From Candidatus Firestonebacteria bacterium RIFOXYA2_FULL_40_8 (GTDB lineage Bacteria > Oederibacteriota > D2-FULL-39-29), in the NCBI GenBank assembly GCA_001778355.1, contig MFGS01000113.1, positions 1,676-9,008 of the forward strand: a stretch of 7,333 bases of DNA, read 5' to 3'. Both the position numbers and the translations under genes were made by a program. The notes under the pieces were generated by a model. The model was not told the origin of the DNA. It saw only the letters and a program-made list of their open reading frames with translations, and searched no databases. How positions within the stretch are numbered: the stretch's first letter is position 1; every line of letters begins with the position of its first letter. Below, piece after piece: positions 1 through 4,252 of the stretch.

Positions 1-245
1 ATAACAACTCCGCCGATAAAGGCAAGCACTTTCGGCCCGGTTTTTTTAACCAGCCGTCCTCCGGTCAGAAAGCCGGCGGCAAAAGTCACCTGGAATATCG
101 CAAACACCATCTGCGCGTCTTTCATGGTGAAAGCAAATTTAGTATGAAGCTCCTGCGCGAACACACTCCACGCATAACCCGCGCCAAACGACATAGACAT
201 AAAAAAAGCAACTACCAGAACTGCTAAACGGTGTTTTTTCTCCAA
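1..245 (-). CDS. MFS transporter, oxalate/formate antiporter (OFA)-like, N-terminal part
   Basis: The gene runs off the left edge, so only the first 81 residues are visible. They show a short basic N-terminus (EKKHR), a first membrane helix at about residues 7-29 with the glycine/aromatic stretch GAGYAWSVF, and a second helix at about 46-63, followed by the cytoplasmic loop GGRLVKKTGPK. This is the N-terminal layout of major facilitator transporters of the OFA type (family knowledge), inner-membrane carriers for small organic acids; the real substrate cannot be read from this fragment. The loop corresponds to MFS motif A (GGRLxDRxGxR), but the usual Asp is Lys67. The start is taken as TTG because no ATG or GTG precedes the first helix in frame and the first internal ATG (Met16) lies inside it. 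The gene begins 7 bases after the rmuC stop, so cotranscription is likely. Family call fairly secure, substrate unknown. Confidence 0.82.
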   Translation of the reverse strand, partial: MEKKHRLAVLVVAFFMSMSFGAGYAWSVFAQELHTKFAFTMKDAQMVFAIFQVTFAAGFLTGGRLVKKTGPKVLAFIGGVV

Positions 246-250
246 GGGAA

Positions 251-260
251 CCTTACTCCT
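251..260 (-). promoter_or_regulatory. Ribosome binding site of the MFS gene, across the rmuC stop
   Basis: Read on the minus strand, the end of rmuC is GGAAAGGAGTAAGG followed by TTCCC and TTG. AGGAG lies 10 bases, and the second AAGG 5 bases, before the TTG. The Shine-Dalgarno sequence therefore overlaps the last rmuC codons and its TAA stop, which supports the TTG start and suggests translational coupling. Confidence 0.6.
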
Positions 261-1356
261 TTCCTTCAGGCAGGTTAATATGACTTTTTTCCTGCAGACT
301 TTCAATTTTCGTGACGACTACGTCAAGTTTGTTTTTTCTTGTGGTTACAAGTTTTTCAAATTCATCTTTAGCGGCTTCTATTTTTTCACCGAGCTTGTCA
401 TAACACCCCGTATAATCTTCCCATTGCTTTTTAAAAGCAGAAAGAAGTTTTAAAACTTCCGCCGCGGTTCCTTCCATTTTAAAATTATCTATGGACTGCC
501 TCATGATAACAAGCAAGGCGTAGAGCGTGAGAGGAGAGCAAAGCACGACTTTTTTAGAAAGCGCTTCGTCCATCAACATCGGTTCTTTCTCGTTAACAAA
601 AGCAAACACCTGTTCGTTCGGTATAAAAACTATTACATAGTCCAGTGTGTTCTCTTCCGCATTAATGTAATCCCTGGTAGTCACTTCCTTTATCCTTCCC
701 CTGACATCGGAAAGGAATTTCTTTTCAAAATTATCCTTCTCCACCTGACTTCCCGCGTTTTGAAACGCCAGATAGTTATCCAGCGGAAATTTAACGTCCA
801 TATTGACTTTAAGGTTCCTGGGCAGCGAAAAAGTGAAATCCGGTTTATTCCCTGCTTCGTTCTTCTGCTGTTTAACGTAATTAACACCGTCGGTAAACCC
901 GGCAAGACGAAGTACATCTTCCGCCATTCTTTCCCCCCATTTGCCTCTCGCTTGAGAAGAAGAAAGCGCAATATTCAGTTTATCCGTGGTTTCCCTGAGT
1001 TTTCCCGTCTGTTCTGCAGTCTGCTTTATCTGGGTGGTAAGCTCCCCGAATTTATTCTCCCGGTCTTTTTCAAGGGTATTCATAAGGTTTTCGACTTTCA
1101 AAAGGTCGGTTTTCATATTTCCGAGGGTTTGGTCTATCAACTGTTTTTTTCCTTCAAGCTCCTTCTCCCCCGAGACCAAACTCTTCGATAAAGCTTCATT
1201 TACAAAAGGAATCATATCTTTCCAGGCATCCACAGTAAGCGCCTTGAAAGAGTCCTTCATCCTCTGCTCATCCTCTTTCTTCCGAAGAAGATTAATAATA
1301 TAGTAAGCAAGAAGCCCGAGCGCAAAACCTATGATAAACGTAATAGTAGGATTCAT
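253..1356 (-). CDS. rmuC: RmuC family DNA recombination protein
   Basis: This is a 367-residue RmuC-type protein. It has an N-terminal membrane helix at about residues 5-24, a charged, Gln/Glu/Lys-rich probable coiled coil at about 25-135, and the RmuC domain at about 136-310. Conserved pieces visible are ARGKWGE (136-142), KPDFTFSLP (171-179), DVKFPLDNY (187-195), a VIVFIPNEQVFAF strand (241-253) and SPLTLYALL (274-282). D173 followed by D187-x-K189 fits the PD-(D/E)xK nuclease-like fold proposed for this family. In E. coli RmuC limits inversions at short inverted repeats; the biochemical activity remains poorly defined. A second helical segment at 310-357 closes the protein. Length is within the usual range, somewhat shorter than E. 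coli RmuC. The ATG is preceded only by a weak AAGAG close to the start. The downstream MFS gene follows after 7 bases. Confidence 0.95.
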   Translation of the reverse strand: MNPTITFIIGFALGLLAYYIINLLRKKEDEQRMKDSFKALTVDAWKDMIPFVNEALSKSLVSGEKELEGKKQLIDQTLGNMKTDLLKVENLMNTLEKDRENKFGELTTQIKQTAEQTGKLRETTDKLNIALSSSQARGKWGERMAEDVLRLAGFTDGVNYVKQQKNEAGNKPDFTFSLPRNLKVNMDVKFPLDNYLAFQNAGSQVEKDNFEKKFLSDVRGRIKEVTTRDYINAEENTLDYVIVFIPNEQVFAFVNEKEPMLMDEALSKKVVLCSPLTLYALLVIMRQSIDNFKMEGTAAEVLKLLSAFKKQWEDYTGCYDKLGEKIEAAKDEFEKLVTTRKNKLDVVVTKIESLQEKSHINLPEGKE

Positions 1357-1403
1357 AACTCTTATTTTATCTTAAATGAGGGGGGTTTTCAATTGAATTG
1401 AGT

Positions 1404-1488
1404 GAACCCGATAGAACCCGAAATCAGAATTTGAAAGCATACCATTGTTAATTTGTATAATATTAGGGTTTGGTCGAATTTCGGGTTC
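1404..1488. repeat. GAACCCGA repeats: two direct copies and one inverted copy
   Basis: GAACCCGA occurs at 1404-1411 and again at 1414-1421 (period 10), and its reverse complement TCGGGTTC occurs at 1481-1488. The second and third copies extend to a perfect 11-base inverted repeat, GAACCCGAAAT (1414-1424) against ATTTCGGGTTC (1478-1488), with a 53-base interval. Matches continue imperfectly on both flanks. Function unknown; it lies 48 to 132 bases upstream of the rmuC start. Confidence 0.6.
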
Positions 1489-1527
1489 GATTCCGCTGAT
1501 TACAAAGCTACGGGATTCCACTGATTA
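1489..1527. repeat. 14-base direct repeat (13 of 14 identical)
   Basis: GATTCCGCTGATTA at 1489-1502 is repeated as GATTCCACTGATTA at 1514-1527, one mismatch, 25 bases apart start to start. The first copy abuts the inverted GAACCCGA element. It may be part of a dispersed intergenic repeat; only a genome search can tell. Confidence 0.6.
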
Positions 1528-1552
1528 GGGAAAGAAAGATTCTATAAAGCCA

Positions 1553-1579
1553 TTTGCGATCACAAGTTGTGATCGCAAA
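1553..1579. repeat. Perfect 13-base inverted repeat around one base
   Basis: TTTGCGATCACAA (1553-1565), a single G at 1566, then TTGTGATCGCAAA (1567-1579): a perfect 27-base palindrome. Candidate operator for a dimeric DNA-binding protein, or cruciform/hairpin. No T-run follows on either strand, so a terminator role is unlikely. Confidence 0.75.
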
Positions 1580-1630
1580 CAGTATTAAAATATCAAGGGA
1601 AAATGACTTAAGATGCAGATTGCTTTTTCT

Positions 1631-1661
1631 AACTTGATATCACATTTTGTGATATCAAGTT
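1631..1661. repeat. Perfect 14-base inverted repeat with 3-base loop
   Basis: AACTTGATATCACA (1631-1644), loop TTT, then TGTGATATCAAGTT (1648-1661). All 14 pairs match. Its inner half, ATCACA/TGTGAT, is shared with the palindrome centred at 1566, while the outer halves differ. The outer arm sequence ATATCAAG also occurs separately at 1590-1597. Confidence 0.75.
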
Positions 1662-1683
1662 GGGATAGCGTTAGTAGAGGCGT

Positions 1684-1720
1684 CTTCTTTAAGTTTCCAA
1701 TTTGGAAGCTTAAAGAGAAG
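1684..1720. repeat. Imperfect 17/19-base inverted repeat
   Basis: CTTCTTTAAGTTTCCAA (1684-1700) pairs with TTGGAAGCTTAAAGAGAAG (1702-1720), with one G-T wobble-type position and a two-base bulge. It is 43 bases downstream of the stop of the small membrane-protein gene at 1764 in the direction of transcription. It could slow or end that transcript, but there is no clean T-run after it on the minus strand. Confidence 0.6.
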
Positions 1721-1763
1721 GATTAATACAAAATAAGCGAAAACTAGGGTCAAGGGTGTTCTA

Positions 1764-2027
1764 TTATTTTTTCGTTATAAAATATACCAAGACGCCGGTC
1801 AAAAACGGGATGACTTCGATCAAAATAATCTTTAGTTTATAGTTTTTATATTCGCTCTTGATATTTTTCCCAATATAAAAAAACCAAAAGATAAATGCAA
1901 TCAATGACACAGAATAAGAAATATAGTCATAATATGCTATATGCAGAAAATCCGAATAGTAACGAAAGCAGGCAATGCCAAAAAGAAAACAAACAATACC
2001 GTAAACTAATAAGAATATATTTTTCAT
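1764..2027 (-). CDS. Small three-helix membrane protein, unknown function
   Basis: This 87-residue protein is almost entirely hydrophobic, with three probable membrane helices at about residues 3-21, 33-52 and 66-84. A basic, Tyr/Lys-rich loop (about 53-65, GKNIKSEYKNYKLK) separates the last two, and the C-terminus ends in TKK. I recognise no family. The ATG is supported by GGAG five to six bases upstream on the minus strand (GGAGAATAA before ATG). The gene is strikingly AT-rich (about 29 percent GC over 1801-1980, by hand count) against clearly higher values in the genes around it, and it sits between a repeat-rich region and a 51-base gap, which hints at recent acquisition. It could be an orphan accessory gene, a small toxin-like or immunity protein, or simply an unstudied membrane protein; nothing in the sequence decides between these. 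Confidence 0.6.
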   Translation of the reverse strand: MKNIFLLVYGIVCFLFGIACFRYYSDFLHIAYYDYISYSVSLIAFIFWFFYIGKNIKSEYKNYKLKIILIEVIPFLTGVLVYFITKK

Positions 2028-2042
2028 TTATTCTCCACGCTA

Positions 2043-2066
2043 ACGAGTAAGGGAGTCAGCACTCGT
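2043..2066. repeat. Short inverted repeat between nucleoside hydrolase and small membrane protein genes
   Basis: ACGAGT (2043-2048) and ACTCGT (2061-2066) are perfect complements with a 12-base interval. They lie in the 51-base gap between the nucleoside hydrolase stop and the small gene's start, just upstream of its ribosome binding site. Six pairs without a T-run make a weak terminator at best; it could influence translation of the small gene. Confidence 0.35.
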
Positions 2067-2078
2067 CTATTTTCCCCC

Positions 2079-3002
2079 TCACCCCAATACAGTTTCCATG
2101 AATATTTCTATTACTTTGTTATAGTTGACTTCTGTTGCCAGAAGGACGTTTGCTTTTTTGGGGTCTTTTAATTTCCAGTTGTTTTCCCAGGTGGTTTCTG
2201 AGAGGACGGTCATGCCTTTTGTGTGCTCGCCTTTGGTTTCTATGTTTATTTTGAAAGGTTCGAATTTTATTATTTCGGGGTGCGTTATTGCCATAGCGGC
2301 TAAGACGTCGTGAAGAATTGGGGTTCTTCCCTTTCCTTCCTGCCAGAGCCGGGTAAGTTTACCGAGCAGTGCCGGAAGCGGGTTCTTTGACTTTTCCAAG
2401 GTTTTAATATGCTTTTCAAAGAGTTCGCTTTTCATTGTGAGCTCAAGAGGTAGCATTTTTATCGGGATCTTCGAGTTAAAAACTATTTCTGCGGATAAAT
2501 AATCATTTATTATATTCCACTCGGGGAAGGTTGCAAAAACACAGCCGCCCATCATAACTATTTCTTTGATATTTTTGGAGGTCGCGGGATATTTTTTTAA
2601 AAGCAAACCGATGTTTGTCAGCGGGCCGATGGCAAGGAGTGTAATTTCCCCCGGTTGCTTACTGAAACTTTCTTTTAAAAACTCCAGTACACCGTCTTTT
2701 TCAGGGTTATTCTTAACTTCAACGCCTTCCAAGGCTTTAAACTGGACTTTGTTATATTTGTTTTCCTTTTCCTGAAACTCTTTTTCAGACAAATGAACAG
2801 GCTTACCAAAACCCGCTACAACCCTTGCTTTGATCTTTAAATTATCCAATATCAATCCGGAGAGCATTGCTTTATTATATGTTTGATAAAATACCGTAGT
2901 TATTCCTGCAATTTCGATATCTTTGCATTTTCCGAGATACCCGAGCGCCAACGCGTCGTCAATATCACTGCCTATGTCCGTATCAATGATTATTTTTTTC
3001 AA
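2079..3002 (-). CDS. Inosine-uridine preferring nucleoside hydrolase family protein
   Basis: This 307-residue protein belongs to the IUNH family, which cleaves the N-glycosidic bond of ribonucleosides to base and ribose in salvage or catabolism. The calcium-binding Asp cluster is at the N-terminus (D7-T-D9-I-G-S-D13-I-D15-D16, followed by ALAL). Further family pieces are LLAIGPLTNIG (122-132), the IVMMGG stretch (148-153), EWNIINDYLSAE (161-172, matching the usual EFNxxxDPEAA) and PILHDVLAAM (228-237), where H231-D232 matches the catalytic HDP-type motif. Length is typical. The Asp cluster has two extra residues compared with DxDxGxDD, a known variant form. Translation starts at TTG: AAGGGG lies 8 bases upstream and no in-frame ATG is nearby. 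No signal peptide, so probably cytosolic. The exact nucleoside cannot be told. A GC-rich hairpin separates it from the upstream URO-D-like gene. Confidence 0.92.
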   Translation of the reverse strand: MKKIIIDTDIGSDIDDALALGYLGKCKDIEIAGITTVFYQTYNKAMLSGLILDNLKIKARVVAGFGKPVHLSEKEFQEKENKYNKVQFKALEGVEVKNNPEKDGVLEFLKESFSKQPGEITLLAIGPLTNIGLLLKKYPATSKNIKEIVMMGGCVFATFPEWNIINDYLSAEIVFNSKIPIKMLPLELTMKSELFEKHIKTLEKSKNPLPALLGKLTRLWQEGKGRTPILHDVLAAMAITHPEIIKFEPFKINIETKGEHTKGMTVLSETTWENNWKLKDPKKANVLLATEVNYNKVIEIFMETVLG

Positions 3003-3010
3003 GAAATGTT

Positions 3011-3016
3011 CCCCTT
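3011..3016 (-). promoter_or_regulatory. Ribosome binding site deciding the TTG start of the nucleoside hydrolase
   Basis: AAGGGG on the minus strand stands 8 bases before TTG (3002). The codons between contain no alternative in-frame start, and TTG is followed directly by Lys-Lys-Ile-Ile-Ile-Asp, the expected beginning of the family. Confidence 0.6.
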
Positions 3017-3025
3017 TTAATTAAG

Positions 3026-3045
3026 AGGGCGGCCTAAGCCGCCCT
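3026..3045. terminator. GC-rich hairpin between URO-D-like gene and nucleoside hydrolase gene
   Basis: AGGGCGGC (3026-3033), loop CTAA, GCCGCCCT (3038-3045): eight perfect pairs, seven of them G-C. On the minus strand it lies 13 bases after the URO-D-like stop and is followed by TCTTAATT, a poor U-tract. On the plus strand it is followed by a T-rich stretch. It may be a partial terminator, an mRNA-stabilising stem that lets the two genes be expressed at different levels, or a bidirectional terminator. Confidence 0.5.
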
Positions 3046-3058
3046 TACTATTTTCTTT

Positions 3059-4063
3059 TTATTTGCAAAACTCCAGGAAGGCTTCGTAGCCCCACTTGTT
3101 CCACTCGGGGTCGACGCCGATGCCTTTGAGGTCGCCGTAATTTTCGGCGATGAAACCGCCTTTACTGCCGCAAAAAAGTTTAGCCATGGCTCTGGCGTTA
3201 TCCTGGATAAGCTTCTTATCGCCGGTCGGGAGGATTTTTTGGATATCCACCGGAGATTTGAGGCAAACTTTATTTTCCTGAAGGTATTTAGCGAGTTTTT
3301 CCAGGCCGTAAAGGTTCGGCTGGTCAAATTGGAACGCACTTACGCCGGCTTCCACAAGCGAAGGAAGTATTGCCCAGTTGTTGCCGCAGGAGTGCATCTC
3401 CACGGAAAGACCTCTCTGCCGTGCAGCTTTAAAGAGCCGCTTGTGATGCGGCAGGAATATATCGTCAAACATAGAGGGAGAGATCAAAGTGCGGTCTTGA
3501 ATACCCCAGTCCTCTCCGAAACAAATCCCGTCAGCCCCGCATTCGGCGGCTTTTATTATTATACCCTCTAAAACATCGGCAACTATAGCATGCAGTTTAT
3601 CAATATTTTCCCGCTCCAGCGCCAGATCTTCGAGGTAAACTTCCATCTTCCTCAAATAGCGGCTCGCGGAAAAAACAAAGCCGGGAAGGCCGATAACAAG
3701 ATAATGCGTGTCTTTGTCTTCTTTTTTAAGTTTTTTTAATTCATCAAACTGAAGAGAGGTTGTATAATCGGGAGCTTTATAATTCTTAAGGTCGCTCCAG
3801 TTCTGCAGAGCCGGTTTAAAAACCTCTCCGCGCTCATTTTCTTTTTCTATGGTATACCAGACATTTCCCCACGGATCATCGTAATACTTGAATTTTTCAT
3901 CCTTCCAGGTCTTACGTTCCCACCCTTTAGGTTTCGGCCAGATAACTTTGAGGTCAGACCAGGAATCCGGATGGTCCATAACATTGGAAAAGTTCATTCC
4001 GATACGGTCCGGCCAGGAAAAATTCATATGGTTCTTTATTACTTGTTTTGGTGTCTGGCTCAT
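3059..4063 (-). CDS. Uroporphyrinogen-III decarboxylase-like (URO-D superfamily) protein
   Basis: This 334-residue protein has the URO-D/methylcobamide:CoM methyltransferase-like TIM-barrel pattern but is not a typical HemE. Visible landmarks are DDPWGNVW (62-69), a GLPGFVFSASRYLRKM stretch (125-140), CFGEDWGIQ (181-189), ISPSMFDDIFLPHHKRLF (195-211), HSCGN (224-228) followed by LPSLVEAGVSAFQFDQP (233-249), and GGFIAENYGD (302-311). HSCG matches the His-x-Cys part of the zinc site of MtaA/CmuA-type methyltransferases, but the third Cys expected near the C-terminus (the ILSPGCD-type motif) is absent; Gly310 occupies about that place. Such divergent members are often found near carbohydrate or small-molecule catabolic genes; substrate unknown. 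The start is placed at 4063 rather than 4102 because AAGGAG stands 5 bases before this ATG; the 13 extra codons upstream show no family similarity. The nucleoside hydrolase follows after 56 bases. Confidence 0.88.
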   Translation of the reverse strand: MSQTPKQVIKNHMNFSWPDRIGMNFSNVMDHPDSWSDLKVIWPKPKGWERKTWKDEKFKYYDDPWGNVWYTIEKENERGEVFKPALQNWSDLKNYKAPDYTTSLQFDELKKLKKEDKDTHYLVIGLPGFVFSASRYLRKMEVYLEDLALERENIDKLHAIVADVLEGIIIKAAECGADGICFGEDWGIQDRTLISPSMFDDIFLPHHKRLFKAARQRGLSVEMHSCGNNWAILPSLVEAGVSAFQFDQPNLYGLEKLAKYLQENKVCLKSPVDIQKILPTGDKKLIQDNARAMAKLFCGSKGGFIAENYGDLKGIGVDPEWNKWGYEAFLEFCK

Positions 4064-4068
4064 TACTA

Positions 4069-4074
4069 CTCCTT
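4069..4074 (-). promoter_or_regulatory. Ribosome binding site of the URO-D-like gene
   Basis: A near-ideal AAGGAG on the minus strand, 5 bases before the ATG at 4063. It excludes the longer reading from 4102, for which this site would lie inside the coding region. Confidence 0.8.
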
Positions 4075-4118
4075 CTGATAAAACTTGTATATGTCTAAGC
4101 AAAACTCTTATGCGATCA

Positions 4119-4135
4119 TTACAAACTGTTTGTAA
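4119..4135. promoter_or_regulatory. Candidate operator: 17-base palindrome
   Basis: TTACAAAC (4119-4126), T, GTTTGTAA (4128-4135): perfect 8-base arms around one base, about 56 bases upstream of the URO-D-like start codon. Size and symmetry suit a dimeric repressor such as a LacI- or GntR-type protein, but no regulator gene is in the window. Its right half is also the first unit of the tandem repeat next to it. Confidence 0.45.
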
Positions 4136-4154
4136 AGTTTATAAGGTTTATAAG
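4128..4154. repeat. Three tandem 9-base units, with a fourth copy 90 bases away
   Basis: GTTTGTAAA (4128-4136), GTTTATAAG (4137-4145) and GTTTATAAG (4146-4154) lie head to tail; the first differs from the others at two positions. The first unit recurs exactly at 4218-4226, again followed by GT. Too short for CRISPR; could be iterated binding sites or slippage-derived. Confidence 0.65.
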
Positions 4155-4186
4155 CAAAGCTTTTCTCGCAATGAACGGATATATAC

Positions 4187-4206
4187 CTGTCAAACACCTT
4201 TGACAG
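4187..4206. terminator. 8-pair hairpin downstream of the batA-like gene
   Basis: CTGTCAAA (4187-4194), loop CACC, TTTGACAG (4199-4206), all pairs perfect. It lies about 47 bases after the batA-like stop. No T-run follows on the minus strand (GTATATAT follows), so factor-independent termination would be weak. It may instead belong to the leader of the URO-D-like gene. Confidence 0.35.
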
Positions 4207-4252
4207 AGCGAGATAAAGTTTGTAAAGTCTTTTTCAAAGGTATTATTATTTA

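Larger units (their letters stand above)
1357..1763. other. 407-base gene-free, repeat-rich region upstream of rmuC
   Basis: No open frame with a ribosome binding site or recognisable product is seen on either strand. The part next to rmuC (1357-1530) should hold its promoter, but no convincing pair of -35 and -10 boxes stands out. It contains a short palindrome TTCAATTGAA (1388-1397), copies of GAACCCGA in both orientations and a 14-base direct repeat. The part from 1553 to 1720 holds three long palindromes. No U-tract directly follows any of these in a way that makes an ordinary terminator for the small gene ending at 1764. Confidence 0.7.
4064..4252 (-). promoter_or_regulatory. 189-base leader/promoter region of the URO-D-like gene, rich in repeats and stems
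   Basis: This gap separates the batA-like stop (double TAA TAA) from the URO-D-like start. It contains a 17-base palindrome, three tandem 9-base units, an 8-pair hairpin and several other complementary segments. Segment 4197-4206 can pair either with 4187-4194 (CTGTCAAA/TTTGACAG stem) or with 4234-4240 (CCTTTGA/TCAAAGG), so two exclusive folds are possible. TCTCGC (4164-4169) and GCGAGA (4208-4213) can enclose the inner hairpin. I could not pick a convincing promoter: TTGACA is present on the minus strand within the hairpin arm, without a good -10 box 16-18 bases on. Confidence 0.45.

Noticed and set aside
760..1303. Two plus-strand open frames inside rmuC
   Set aside because: Both are antisense to a clear RmuC coding sequence and show no family features.
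1471..1502. GGTTCGATTCC resembling a tRNA T-loop
   Set aside because: The flanking bases give only two of five T-stem pairs, and no anticodon, D or acceptor arms are found; no second copy that would mark an attachment site duplication.
1553..1661. CRP-type binding sites
   Set aside because: The palindromes read TCACA then TGTGA, the inverse of the CRP order TGTGA-N6-TCACA, and are too tightly spaced.
2043..2066. CIRCE (HrcA) operator, because of GAGTGCTGA on the minus strand
   Set aside because: Only one half-site resembles TTAGCACTC/GAGTGCTAA; the nine-base spaced partner is missing and no heat-shock gene follows.
4064..4102. Longer URO-D-like protein starting at ATG 4102
   Set aside because: The ideal ribosome binding site at 4069-4074 lies inside this extension, and the 13 added residues do not look like the family.
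4128..4226. CRISPR-like array
   Set aside because: Units are 9 bases, lie head to tail without spacers, and no cas gene is present.
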